Shown: positions 36,603 to 45,491 of the stretch, one piece after another | How positions within the stretch are numbered: position 1 is the stretch's first letter | Layout of the letters: each line of letters starts with the position of its first letter | Origin: Chryseobacterium sp. KLBC 52 | Lineage (GTDB): Bacteria > Bacteroidota > Bacteroidia > Flavobacteriales > Weeksellaceae | Length of the DNA: 64,000 nucleotides | Direction of reading: 5' to 3' | Assembly (NCBI RefSeq): GCF_003347605.1 | Contig: NZ_QDFZ01000002.1 | Coordinates: 297,693 to 361,692, forward strand | Position numbers and translations under genes: made by a program | The notes under the pieces: model-generated | Told to the model about the DNA's origin: nothing | Databases searched by the model: none | What the model saw: only the letters and a program-made list of their open reading frames with translations

Positions 36603-36625
36603 AGCCTTTCAGATTTTGAAAGGCT
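36603..36625 (-). terminator. terminator of the beta-helix T9SS protein gene
   Basis: AGCCTTTC (36603-36610), 7-nt loop, GAAAGGCT (36618-36625); T-rich on the minus side. Confidence 0.85.
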
Positions 36626-36651
36626 AAAATAGGGTAAGAATTAAAGATAAT

Positions 36652-38322
36652 TTATTCCTTAATAAATTGTTCTGTAATGATCTTATTTTCTGTAACGACA
36701 TTTAGGATATAGTTTCCAGTCGGAAGTTCTGAAATATTTATTTTTGATTCTTTTGTAGTTTTTATGAGCTGCCCTGTGAGATTAAAGATCTCCACCTTTA
36801 AAATTTTATGACCAGTTTTTATATTTAAAACATCTTTAGCAGGATTTGGATAAATTTTAAAATCATTAATGGATACTTCTGCAACACCAAGACTTCCCAT
36901 CAATTCATAAGCTCCGGCATCCGGGTTACCCATACGGGCTACTCCTCTTATATCATCTGCAGGAGCATCCGTTAATACTCCGTAATTAACAGCAACACTA
37001 CCGGGTAACAAGGATAATCCATCATCTGAAGTTCTTAAAATTCCATCAGCTCCAACAATATTGGTTTCATCTGTAAAGCCGGGATTAGTCTGGAATATAT
37101 TATTGGGATAACCATATAAAGAATTTTGGTTTGCCAAAGTATAAAATCCCTGCGGCAGCTGAAAAAGATTATTGTAGAAGTAATTTTCAGCGGGCCAGTC
37201 ATTATGATTTTTATAATCTGCTCCGGGCTGACTATCCGTACCATTGATATTACCCCAGAATATATTATTTTTTACATAATTATTTCCCAAATAGGTAAAA
37301 AATCCGCCTCCTCTTGTTCCTGTATTTTTATAAATGGTATTGTTGATGACTTTATTGCTTCCGTAATAAAGAAAAATTCCACCTCCCATATAGTTTGAAG
37401 TATTTTCGTAAAGCAGATTATTTACAATGAGATTTGAACCCTTTTCAGTATAAATACCACCACCGCCATAATAATAGGTATCAATCTGGCTGATCCCAGC
37501 TTTATTTTTAGCAATTACATTTTTACTGATTACATTATTTACACCCAAAACCGCATAGATCCCTCCACCATCGCCCGTGGCAGTATTATCGTGAATATAG
37601 TTGTTGGTAATGGTATTGGTTCCTTGAAATACAATCACACCTGCGCCGTCATAAAAAGCTTTATTATTATAAATCTCATTGTTTGAAATGATATTATTAC
37701 CATTTGAAGTATAAATTCCTCCACCTGAATAGCCGGAGTTCAAATAAATCCTGTTATTGGAAATTGTATTATTTCCGTTAATAAAATAGATGGCAGGACC
37801 TGCTAATCTCGAAGCAACATTTCCGTTTAGATTATTATTAACAGTACCATTCGCAAAGCCATTAGTAATAGAAAATCCATCTAATCTCACACCAATTGCA
37901 TTGGTACTATGACCAGAAAACAATACAACATGGTAACAGTTGTCAGTTTTAGTTCCTAAGGTACCTATATCACCGCTCAGAATTGTTATATTATTGTTGA
38001 TATTTCGCTCTGTTAAAGATATCTCAGTTCCATTAAATCCACCATACACAGAAATACCGTCTTTTAAATAAAACGTTTTATCCCGACTATCCGAAGGAGA
38101 GCTGTTTCCAAAGGGATCTCGTGCTGGAATATAAGTTCCGCTGGATACCCAGATTTCATCCCCAATCTGGCTCGCATTGATGACTGTCTGTAAATCATTA
38201 CTTGCTGTAGCCCAAGAAGTGTAAGGTGCAATTCCAGCATTGGAATTAGCATTCACATACCTTACCGTTGAAGAAATTAGTATAGAATTCAATAAAAAAA
38301 GTAAAAAGTATATATTTTTCAT
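36652..38322 (-). CDS. T9SS-secreted right-handed beta-helix protein
   Basis: 556 residues with a signal peptide (MKNIYFLLFLLNSILISS). Residues about 25-110 fit the opening of choice-of-anchor Q proteins (TSWATASNDLQTVINASQIG, DEIWVSSGTYIP). Residues about 150-410 are an Asn/Gly-rich beta-helix of short coils such as NTISNNRIYLNSGYSGGGIY and NKVINNTIYKNTGTRGGGF. The last about 75 residues (FKIYPNPAKDVLNI, VEIFNLTGQLIK, LPTGNYILNV) are a type A T9SS sorting domain. So it is exported through the outer membrane and likely attached to the surface; adhesion or glycan binding is inferred. Confidence 0.88.
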   Translation of the reverse strand: MKNIYFLLFLLNSILISSTVRYVNANSNAGIAPYTSWATASNDLQTVINASQIGDEIWVSSGTYIPARDPFGNSSPSDSRDKTFYLKDGISVYGGFNGTEISLTERNINNNITILSGDIGTLGTKTDNCYHVVLFSGHSTNAIGVRLDGFSITNGFANGTVNNNLNGNVASRLAGPAIYFINGNNTISNNRIYLNSGYSGGGIYTSNGNNIISNNEIYNNKAFYDGAGVIVFQGTNTITNNYIHDNTATGDGGGIYAVLGVNNVISKNVIAKNKAGISQIDTYYYGGGGIYTEKGSNLIVNNLLYENTSNYMGGGIFLYYGSNKVINNTIYKNTGTRGGGFFTYLGNNYVKNNIFWGNINGTDSQPGADYKNHNDWPAENYFYNNLFQLPQGFYTLANQNSLYGYPNNIFQTNPGFTDETNIVGADGILRTSDDGLSLLPGSVAVNYGVLTDAPADDIRGVARMGNPDAGAYELMGSLGVAEVSINDFKIYPNPAKDVLNIKTGHKILKVEIFNLTGQLIKTTKESKINISELPTGNYILNVVTENKIITEQFIKE

Positions 38323-38473
38323 CCCCGATTATGTTGATAATTACCGTGCAAATATACTTTTAAAAGTCATTAAAAAGAAAATTAACACACCAAAAAGTGG
38401 CGTATTAATATAAACTGACTATTCAGAGATAAAATAAAATAGCACATTATCTTTCGAAAATGTGCTAATTTAG

Positions 38474-38548
<75 letters not shown>

Positions 38549-38583
38549 GTTTTCTGAGTGCAAATATAGGACAATTTCCTCAA

Positions 38584-39303
38584 CTACCAAACAATTCCAT
38601 CAAAATTTTTCAAAGAAATTAATCTTTCAGACGTAAAGCCCTCAGCATAAGCAACTCCCGATAACCGTCCTAAATCCTGAGCACGGTAAGTTAAGCTTTC
38701 ATAAAAGTCTTTTGTGGTAATGGGAGTCTCAGGTTCTTTAGACGTTGGGTCATAAAACTGAGTTTTGTATGCCATACAAGCTTCCAACTTTGTATTAAGA
38801 TGCTCCGAAATATCAATAACAAATTCCGGTTTGATATCTTTCCACTGAATATAATGAAAAACATGCTTCGGCCTCCATACTTCCTGAGATTCTCCCTCCA
38901 ATACGGTTTCAATCTTCCGCAGTCCGGACAAAAAGCACGCATCCGACACTAATTTCGCTCCTTTTGCATGATCCGGATGTCTATCATCAATTGCATTAGC
39001 CAAGACGATTTCTGGCCTGTATTTGCGGATCATTTTTACGATTCTCATTTGGTATTCTTCAGAATTTACCAAAAAGCCATCTTTCATTCCAAGATTTTCT
39101 CTTGCAGAAAGTCCTAGGATTTTGGCTGCATCTGCGGCCTCAGCTTTTCTGGTTTCATCTGTACCTCTTGTCCCGAGCTCACCTCTTGTAAGATCTACAA
39201 CAACACATTTTTTTCCTTCAGAAACCATTTTGGCAATAGTTCCGCCACATCCCAGTTCTACATCATCAGGATGGGCACCAAAAGCAAGTATATCAGTTTT
39301 CAT
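38584..39303 (-). CDS. bshB1: bacillithiol biosynthesis deacetylase BshB1
   Basis: 239 residues. The zinc site AHPDDVELGCGG and the later DDRHPDHAKG are those of LmbE-type deacetylases. The length and the C-terminal AYAEGFTSERL fit BshB1, which removes the acetyl group from GlcNAc-malate in making bacillithiol, the thiol buffer of many Bacteroidota and Firmicutes. bshA and bshC are not in the window. It follows directly after tRNA-His on the same strand. The -7 box ends only 5 nt upstream of the ATG. Confidence 0.93.
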   Translation of the reverse strand: MKTDILAFGAHPDDVELGCGGTIAKMVSEGKKCVVVDLTRGELGTRGTDETRKAEAADAAKILGLSARENLGMKDGFLVNSEEYQMRIVKMIRKYRPEIVLANAIDDRHPDHAKGAKLVSDACFLSGLRKIETVLEGESQEVWRPKHVFHYIQWKDIKPEFVIDISEHLNTKLEACMAYKTQFYDPTSKEPETPITTKDFYESLTYRAQDLGRLSGVAYAEGFTSERLISLKNFDGIVW

Positions 39304-39308
39304 AAACT

Positions 39309-39316
39309 CAAAGATA
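39309..39316 (-). promoter_or_regulatory. -7 box directly before bshB1
   Basis: Minus-strand TATCTTTG; the ATG is at 39303-39301, so the transcript may be leaderless or nearly so. No standard -33 TTG. Confidence 0.45.
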
Positions 39317-39329
39317 GGGTTTAAAATAA

Positions 39330-39360
39330 AAACTTCCCAAACATTACGTATGGGAAGTTT
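39330..39360. terminator. terminator after the TPR protein gene
   Basis: A perfect 10-bp stem, AAACTTCCCA (39330-39339) with TGGGAAGTTT (39351-39360), 11-nt loop. It ends the ExbB-to-TPR gene run. Confidence 0.85.
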
Positions 39361-39385
39361 TAATATCTATAATTTAAATTTTAAA

Positions 39386-41038
39386 TTACTTATTGATTTC
39401 TGCATTTAATTTTACAGCATCCTGATAAGTAGGATCTAACTGTAAAGACTTCGCTACATAATCTTTTGCTTTTGTAGCATCAGAATCTTTGCTCATGTAT
39501 GCTACCGCAAAGTAAGCGTAAGCAAGAGTCTGTTTGTTAGCTTCCTGATCAGCTGGTTTTACTGTACTGATGAATTTCTCATAAGCCAATTTTGCAGCGT
39601 CATTATTTCCAGCTTGTTGGTAAGAATATCCCTGGCTGTAATATGCAGGTGCCCAATCCGGAAGAAGGGCAGACATTTTTTGCCATGTAAGGATAGCTCC
39701 GTTCCAGTTTTTAACATCCTGGTACGCTGTTGCTAACTTAAATAATGAATCAGAATCCTGACTGTTGGCAGCAACTTTCTGTTTCAATGCTTCAATTTCA
39801 GGATTGGTAGGTCCTTTGTCAGCTTCTGCCTGAGAAGCTCCTCCACCGCCTGCGATGTTTGCCAATTCAAGATCCCACTTCATTGTTTCATCCTTAGCAG
39901 CTTTTGCAATACCTACTTTTTGCTGAGCTTCAGCCATTAAAGCAGATTTCTTAGCAGCATCTTTTTCATCTTTCGCTAAACCAGCAGCAATAAGCCCCTG
40001 TAAACCTTGGTCTGCAGGCAATATTCTTGTTTTCTCAGCCTGAGAAACGAAAGTATCCATATTTTGCTTAGCATCTGCATAATTTCTATCTGCATAGGCA
40101 TTATACGCTCTTAATTTGAACTTAATCGGATCATCAATTTTATCAAAAATTTTGTCTAATACCATTTTAGAATTTGCATAATCTTCGTTTGTGAAGTATA
40201 GTTTTGCAATTTCTAACTGAGTATATGGATCTTCATCAGCATACTTTGTATAGTTGATAAGGTCTTGTGTAGCTTTCGCATTCTGCTGATATCTGATATT
40301 ATAACCAGCCAACGCCTTATATGCAGGCGCGTAAGTAGCATCTACACCAACAGCTTTATCAATGTTTTGCTTAGCTTGCTGCCATTGTTGTGCAGCCATC
40401 CATAAAGTTGCCATTCTTGTATAAACGGAAGCTTTATTTTTAGCAGTAGGTAATGCTTTATCATAAGCAGACATAGCCTCTCCCGGCATTCTCTTTAATC
40501 TGTAAGCATCTCCTAATGTATAATAATAGTGTGCAGGAACACCTTTTTTCTCAGCTTTTTCAATAGCTTTAGTCAAAAACTGAATGGCAAGATCAGGTGA
40601 ACTGTTTTTCTCGAATAGAGTTAATGCTTCAGCAGCTCTGAAAAGAACTTCAGCATCTTTTTCTCTTGAATCAGTTACTACTTTCTGAATTTCAGCAACG
40701 GCACTTTTATCACCTTTACCTAATTTAACGGCAGCTAAACCGATTTTGTTCAGATAGCTTTTACCGTCAGCAGCTAAGCCTTTATTGAAATTTTCAGTTG
40801 CCTTAGCGTAGTCCGGCTCTCCTTGTCTTAAGAAAGTATTTCCTAAATAGAAGTAGTTTTCAGCTGTGGGCTCTTTAGCAATCATTTCAGTGAAATTTGT
40901 TTTTGCCTGCGCAAATTTATCACTGTCTATACTGTTGATACCATCCTGCAATGTCTGTGCAGAGGCAAAACCGGCAAAAAATACCACGGCTGCTCCTAAA
41001 GCAATCTTCTTTACATTCATATTCATTATATCTTTCAT
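39386..41038 (-). CDS. periplasmic tetratricopeptide repeat protein
   Basis: 550 residues with a signal peptide (MNVKKIALGAAVVFFAGFAS; in-frame ATGs at codons 1, 5 and 7 leave the exact start open). Many TPR-like units, e.g. AENYFYLGNTFLRQGEPDYA, HYYYTLGDAYRLKRMPGEAM, and APAYYSQGYSYQQAGNNDAA, span the whole chain; a short Gly/Ala break occurs near 400. It is the last gene of the TonB-ExbBD / PstS-like cluster. That neighbourhood suggests a periplasmic scaffold for outer membrane transport. No enzymatic motif. Confidence 0.88.
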   Translation of the reverse strand: MKDIMNMNVKKIALGAAVVFFAGFASAQTLQDGINSIDSDKFAQAKTNFTEMIAKEPTAENYFYLGNTFLRQGEPDYAKATENFNKGLAADGKSYLNKIGLAAVKLGKGDKSAVAEIQKVVTDSREKDAEVLFRAAEALTLFEKNSSPDLAIQFLTKAIEKAEKKGVPAHYYYTLGDAYRLKRMPGEAMSAYDKALPTAKNKASVYTRMATLWMAAQQWQQAKQNIDKAVGVDATYAPAYKALAGYNIRYQQNAKATQDLINYTKYADEDPYTQLEIAKLYFTNEDYANSKMVLDKIFDKIDDPIKFKLRAYNAYADRNYADAKQNMDTFVSQAEKTRILPADQGLQGLIAAGLAKDEKDAAKKSALMAEAQQKVGIAKAAKDETMKWDLELANIAGGGGASQAEADKGPTNPEIEALKQKVAANSQDSDSLFKLATAYQDVKNWNGAILTWQKMSALLPDWAPAYYSQGYSYQQAGNNDAAKLAYEKFISTVKPADQEANKQTLAYAYFAVAYMSKDSDATKAKDYVAKSLQLDPTYQDAVKLNAEINK

Positions 41039-41129
41039 TTTATATTTTCTAATAATTGAGTTTTATTATACACAATTTTTAGACCAAATCAAAAAGTTTA
41101 ATATGGTTAAATTGTGAATTTAATATTTT

Positions 41130-42002
41130 TTAACGCATCTGAACTTCTCTCTTATAAATATTATACGGCTGCAAGCCTTCTTTCTGTACAATCTTCTGTC
41201 CTAAATGGGTACATGAAAATCTTATAAATCCGTTGGCAATATTGAAATTACCTTCGTTAATCAGGAAATAAAGCACTCTTGTAAACGGATATTCCATTGT
41301 ACGGAGTCCATCAAAATCTGCATTATATGATTTACCTTTCTCTACTACAGGAAGAACCTTCACCATCTCTCTTAATTTTTCTGAAGTTTTATCATAAGGA
41401 CGGCTGAAAGTATTCAATCCAATAACGCCTATTTTATCAGGATATTTCCCCAATTCCTCTATAATCTTCTGATTTCCCGGAATAATTGAAAATTTCAGGT
41501 CTTTCGGTTGTTTTTTGAATTTCTCAGCAACAAAATTCAGGTTACTGGAGTTGGTTCCGTCAAAAATAAATTCTTTTTTATCAGACATCAGACCGTTGTT
41601 GATTTCTTCCATTGAAATACTTTCTTTTGGAGAGTCTTTAGGAACGACAAAAACCACTGCATCCGCAGCAAATCTGGAAGGAAGAAACTTTAGATCTGTT
41701 CTTTCCTCATATGTTTTTATTTCTTCAGGGGTAAGATTTCTGGACATTACTACCGCTTTAGCACTTCCTTTCAAAAGATCCAAAAGTCCTAAATCTTCCT
41801 TCTTGGTTTCTACTTTGATGTGTGTTTCAGGATAGTTGATCATATAGCCTTCTGCTAATGCTTCTGTAACGCTTTGAAAAGATTCGTCGGTAAAAATGGT
41901 AAGATCACCTTTGTGATAGGAGGGAGCATTTTTCTCCTTTTTGCAGCTTGCAAGCATCATACTCAAGACAAAAATTACTGCAAGCTTTAAACTATTCTTC
42001 AT
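41130..42002 (-). CDS. PstS-like phosphate-type substrate-binding lipoprotein
   Basis: 290 residues; start taken at MKNSLKLAVIFVLSMMLASC, giving a signal peptide with lipobox LASC. The mature part has the PstS/type II periplasmic binding fold: DLTIFTDESFQSVTEALAEGY, RLT-like SRNLTPEE, FAADAVVFVVPKDS, IFDGTNSSNLNFVAEKF, and IGVIGLNTFSR. No pstCAB genes follow. In this cluster it more likely works with the TonB/ExbBD system or in sensing than in phosphate import; that is inference. It overlaps the 65-residue gene upstream by 11 nt. Confidence 0.82.
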   Translation of the reverse strand: MKNSLKLAVIFVLSMMLASCKKEKNAPSYHKGDLTIFTDESFQSVTEALAEGYMINYPETHIKVETKKEDLGLLDLLKGSAKAVVMSRNLTPEEIKTYEERTDLKFLPSRFAADAVVFVVPKDSPKESISMEEINNGLMSDKKEFIFDGTNSSNLNFVAEKFKKQPKDLKFSIIPGNQKIIEELGKYPDKIGVIGLNTFSRPYDKTSEKLREMVKVLPVVEKGKSYNADFDGLRTMEYPFTRVLYFLINEGNFNIANGFIRFSCTHLGQKIVQKEGLQPYNIYKREVQMR

Positions 42003-42189
42003 TTCTCGATTTTTTAATTCTTGAGATCGCTCTGTAAATTCTAAAAATACCATAAATAATGAGCACCACTCCTAATGCATAAGCAACAGCAGGTTCTAAA
42101 ATAGTAAAGAAGAATTTGTAGACAATCACTACAATTCCTAAAACGATATAAAACAATCCCGTAACCAGGGATAACCAATTGAACATCAT
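41992..42189 (-). CDS. small two-helix membrane protein
   Basis: 65 residues, almost all membrane: helices at about 5-25 and 32-53, then a basic tail (RIYRAISRIKKSRNEE). Family not recognised. Similar small genes lie between tonB and the PstS-like gene in other Flavobacteriia, as I recall. It overlaps the next gene by 11 nt, supporting real translation, and follows the tonB terminator, so it may head the 65aa-PstS-TPR unit. Confidence 0.7.
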   Translation of the reverse strand: MMFNWLSLVTGLFYIVLGIVVIVYKFFFTILEPAVAYALGVVLIIYGIFRIYRAISRIKKSRNEE

Positions 42190-42212
42190 GTAACAAAAAT
42201 ACCAAAAAAAAT

Positions 42213-42240
42213 AAAAAGAGAAGCATAAGCCTCTCTTTTT
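42213..42240 (-). terminator. terminator after tonB
   Basis: AAAAAGAGA-A-GC / GC-C-TCTCTTTTT around ATAA, with T-rich sequence on the minus side. It separates the exbB-exbD-exbD-tonB unit from the three genes that follow. Confidence 0.7.
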
Positions 42241-42264
42241 ATTTATATTTTGAATAAATAAGTC

Positions 42265-43107
42265 TTATTCAAAGTTCATCGTAAATGGTACGCTATAGTA
42301 AGATCTAACGCTCTCCCCGTTTCTCTTCGCAGGAGTCCATTTTTTAAGTTTCTTAACTACACGCATTGCTTCACTGTTGAAGTCGCCATTTGGAGATTTC
42401 TCTTCAATAGTAACATTCGAAACAGTTCCGTCTTTTTCTACAACGAACTTAAGCTTCGCTTTAAGTGTTCCTTCACCTCCTTCCATCAAAGAAGTATCGA
42501 AGTTATCTCCCAAGAACTTTCTTAATGCACCCATACCTCCAGGATATTCTGCAGACTGGTCAACATCTTTATAGATCTCGTTAGGGTTGTTCGCTTTTAC
42601 TTCTACTGTACTGGCTTTAGTACCTGTAGATGGTGGTGGCGGCGGTGGTGTATAAGCCGGAGCTTTTACCCCCTCCTGATTTTGTAAACCAGTTGTAGTT
42701 TCCAACTGCTTAGAAATCGGTGGTGGTGGAGTTTCAATTTTCGGAGCTTTTACAGGCTCAGGAACCACGTTCTGAATTACCTCAATTTTCTCCTCTTCTT
42801 TTGGAGGTGGAGGTGGTGGAGGTGGTTCTTCTTCTTTAGGCTGCTCGATAATCGGATCTTCTTCGATAATATCTACCAGATCTGCCTTCACTTCTTGCTT
42901 AGGCGGAGCGGTAAGATTCTTAATCGTAAGATAGATGAACGGAGACAAAGCTGCCAAAAGGAATAATGCTGTTCCGATAATAAAAGACTTTGTTAAAAGT
43001 CTCGGATACTGATGTCTAAGATCATAGGCACCATATTCCTTGTTTCTATTTTCAAATACGATCTCGTCTAAAGTAAGATTCTGACCGTATACATTTTCAT
43101 CTGCCAT
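42265..43107 (-). CDS. tonB: energy transducer TonB
   Basis: 280 residues. A cytoplasmic N-terminus (DEIVFENRNKEYGAYDLRHQ, typical of Bacteroidota TonB) leads to one membrane helix (about 35-58). A Pro/Glu-rich periplasmic spacer with PPPPPPP blocks (about 70-170) follows, and the C-terminal TonB domain (EYPGGMGALRKFL, GTLKAKLKFVVEKDGTVSNV, KKWTPAKRNG) completes it. It carries proton-motive energy from ExbB/ExbD to outer membrane TonB-dependent transporters. It begins 29 nt after exbD. Confidence 0.95.
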   Translation of the reverse strand: MADENVYGQNLTLDEIVFENRNKEYGAYDLRHQYPRLLTKSFIIGTALFLLAALSPFIYLTIKNLTAPPKQEVKADLVDIIEEDPIIEQPKEEEPPPPPPPPKEEEKIEVIQNVVPEPVKAPKIETPPPPISKQLETTTGLQNQEGVKAPAYTPPPPPPSTGTKASTVEVKANNPNEIYKDVDQSAEYPGGMGALRKFLGDNFDTSLMEGGEGTLKAKLKFVVEKDGTVSNVTIEEKSPNGDFNSEAMRVVKKLKKWTPAKRNGESVRSYYSVPFTMNFE

Positions 43108-43136
43108 AGATTAGATATAACAATTTTATGGTTAAA

Positions 43137-43706
43137 TTACTTTGTAGCAGCAGCCGGTGCAGCAGCACCTCCTACTTTTTTCTCATAAATAGCCTTTTCC
43201 CAAGGTTTGATGTCAGTAACCCCGTACTGCTCACTTTTGGTAATTGCCATTTCATCAAGAATATCAACAAAGTTCTTATATACAGCATCGTCAGTTGGCT
43301 TAATGATCACGGTAAATTTCGTTTGATCTGCAGCTCTAGATTTTGCCTGCTGAATTACTTTTCTAATTCCTTCTCTGTCAAGACTAGTTTCCATAAGAGT
43401 TTGGTCATTCAAAGATGTAGCATCTTGCTGGTGCCAGAAAACTCTGTTATTTTTTCCTAATAAGATAGAAATTGAGTTAGAAAGTTTAATTTCTGTTGGA
43501 GGTGGTTTTTGTTTTTCATCTTTCGGTTTAGCCGGAAGACCCAAATCCATAACGTTCGGTTTACTGAACGTAGTTGTGAACATAAAGAAGGTAATCAATA
43601 GAAAACCCAAGTCCACCATCGGAGTCATATCGACTCTGGTGTTTTGCTTCTTGGAACGGACCTTGCCGCCCTTGCCGCCTTTCTCTTGTACTTGTACTTC
43701 TGCCAT
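43137..43706 (-). CDS. exbD: biopolymer transport protein ExbD (second copy)
   Basis: 189 residues. A basic N-terminus rich in Lys/Gly is followed by RVDMTPMVDLGFLLITFFMF, the ExbD membrane helix with its essential Asp. A periplasmic domain of about 120 residues (IKLSNSISILLGKNNRVF, FTVIIKPTDDAVYKNFVDIL) and an Ala/Lys tail complete it. It forms the proton channel with ExbB that powers TonB. It lies 11 nt after the first exbD, within one operon. Confidence 0.93.
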   Translation of the reverse strand: MAEVQVQEKGGKGGKVRSKKQNTRVDMTPMVDLGFLLITFFMFTTTFSKPNVMDLGLPAKPKDEKQKPPPTEIKLSNSISILLGKNNRVFWHQQDATSLNDQTLMETSLDREGIRKVIQQAKSRAADQTKFTVIIKPTDDAVYKNFVDILDEMAITKSEQYGVTDIKPWEKAIYEKKVGGAAAPAAATK

Positions 43707-43717
43707 TTCTATCGATA

Positions 43718-44326
43718 TTATTCGTTAGGTTTACCTTCTTGTGATGTAATCAACCAAAATTTAAGAAAATCAATATCTCTTAAACCTTCAAATAGGCTTT
43801 TCACTTTAGGATATTCAGTTGTAACGTCACCTTTAATCGCTAACTTGTAGTCAGGGTTAACGCTCAAACTTTCTTTTACCCAATCAATTAATTGCTTATT
43901 TGTACTGTCCATAGGAATTCCTGACGGACTTCTATAATTTTTCTGCTCATCTGCAGGCATATCCAAGTAACCTTTAAGCTGGTTCATTGGAACTCCGATT
44001 GCCTGAACTTTCTGGAAAGCAGCTTTTTGGTTGTTGTCAAAAGTAATTCCATACTTTTGTCCCATTTTATCCAAAAGAGCAATTCTTTCTGATGCATTTT
44101 CTACCGGCTGGAAATAGAATTTTCCGTCCGGAGTAGCGTTGATAGTCATTAAACTAGCATCAGGAAGCAATTTTTCCGAAATTGAAGATGGCGGTTTGAT
44201 CTGCTCCACGTCAGGTTTTTTAAACTGAGTGGTCAAGATAAAGAACGTAAGAAGTAGGAACGCAACGTCACACATTGCGGTCATGTCCGTTACGACTCCA
44301 TGTCTTTTAGGTTTGACTCTCGCCAT
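43718..44326 (-). CDS. exbD: biopolymer transport protein ExbD (first copy)
   Basis: 202 residues. HGVVTDMTAMCDVAFLLLTF holds the membrane helix and conserved Asp. The periplasmic part has the ISINATPDGKFYF-like strand (TINATPDGKFYFQPV) and a C-terminal KLAIKGDVTTEYPKVKSLFE block. Two different exbD genes in tandem are usual in Bacteroidota TonB clusters. It lies 61 nt after exbB. Confidence 0.93.
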   Translation of the reverse strand: MARVKPKRHGVVTDMTAMCDVAFLLLTFFILTTQFKKPDVEQIKPPSSISEKLLPDASLMTINATPDGKFYFQPVENASERIALLDKMGQKYGITFDNNQKAAFQKVQAIGVPMNQLKGYLDMPADEQKNYRSPSGIPMDSTNKQLIDWVKESLSVNPDYKLAIKGDVTTEYPKVKSLFEGLRDIDFLKFWLITSQEGKPNE

Positions 44327-44387
44327 TATTATAAAATATTTTTAATTAAACTTCTTTTAATTGCCAATGCAAATATCTTGCTAATTC

Positions 44388-45251
44388 TTAGTTGAATTCA
44401 GCGAAAGATTGTTGGATACTCATAGAGATCTCGTCGATCTTGTAAGTTAATCCATCAATTTTAGATGTAAAGAAGTTATAAAGGATAATAGCGATTGCTG
44501 AAGTACCAATACCTAATGCCGTGTTGATCAAGGCTTCAGAGATACCTGTAGATAGAGCAGCAGCATCCGGAGTACCACCTCCTGAACCTAATGCAAAGAA
44601 CGCCTTGATCATCCCGATTACTGTTCCAAGTAGTGCGATTAGGGTTGCAACTGTACCTAGAGTAGAAAGGATCATCATGTTTTTCTCAAGCATTGGCATC
44701 TCAAGAGTAGTAGCTTCTTCGATAGCTTTGTTAAGAGCTACCATTTTCTGCTCTTTATTTAATGTAGTATCGTGAGAAAGTGCTTTGTAAGTAGTAAGAC
44801 CTTCTTTTACTACGTTACCAACAGAACCTTGTTGTCTGTCGCACTCTTCGATAGCTTCGTCGATTTTGTTTTGGTTTAGTAAGCTTCTTACCTGAACAAC
44901 GAAGTTGTCTAAGTTTCCTTTTCCAGCTGCTTTACCAAGAACGAAATATCTTTCAAAAGAGAAAACGATTACAGTAATCATGAAAGTAATCAAGATTGGT
45001 ACGATAACCCCTCCTTTGTAGATAATACCTAAAAACGATTCTGGGTGAATGTCTTTTCCTTCAACACTTGAAAAAGCTACAGAACCACTTCCTAGTTTAT
45101 CTGCATCTTTAAAGTTTCCTGGGCTACCAAGAACGAATAAATAAATACATACTCCTATAGCAAATAGAATAGGAATAATAACAGCTGGATTTAAACCTCC
45201 TGCCTTTCTAGCAACTACTTGCTCATCATTTTTTGAAACATTCATTTCCAT
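44388..45251 (-). CDS. exbB: MotA/TolQ/ExbB proton channel
   Basis: 287 residues with three to four membrane helices (about 20-40, 80-100, 180-215, 235-260). The family core is clear: MLEKNMMILSTLGTVATLIALLGTVIGMIKAFFAL and LINTALGIGTSAIAIILYNFF, cut here for length in the second half. ExbB pentamer surrounds an ExbD dimer and uses the proton gradient to move TonB. First gene of the cluster, with a -7 box at 45302-45309. Confidence 0.95.
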   Translation of the reverse strand: MEMNVSKNDEQVVARKAGGLNPAVIIPILFAIGVCIYLFVLGSPGNFKDADKLGSGSVAFSSVEGKDIHPESFLGIIYKGGVIVPILITFMITVIVFSFERYFVLGKAAGKGNLDNFVVQVRSLLNQNKIDEAIEECDRQQGSVGNVVKEGLTTYKALSHDTTLNKEQKMVALNKAIEEATTLEMPMLEKNMMILSTLGTVATLIALLGTVIGMIKAFFALGSGGGTPDAAALSTGISEALINTALGIGTSAIAIILYNFFTSKIDGLTYKIDEISMSIQQSFAEFN

Positions 45252-45301
45252 ATTTAACTAAATTATATTGTTTTAAAATTTTACAGGGTGTAAATTAAAG
45301 G

Positions 45302-45309
45302 CAAAATTA
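45302..45309 (-). promoter_or_regulatory. -7 box upstream of exbB
   Basis: Minus-strand TAATTTTG, 50 nt upstream of exbB. The rest of the 240-nt gap to leuS is A/T-rich with no other clear feature. Confidence 0.4.
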
Positions 45310-45491
45310 ATTAAAATGCAAGAGTCTTAATTAAACATTTTGCTTTTTTTTGATAAAGAAATTTTAATACGATTTCGAAATAATAATTATTTTAAATTAT
45401 TTTATTTATTTTATCCAAATTTAACATTTGAATTAAAAAATCATAAAAATAAGACACCCATTTTTTTTAATTTCCCAATGTTAATTTTTTT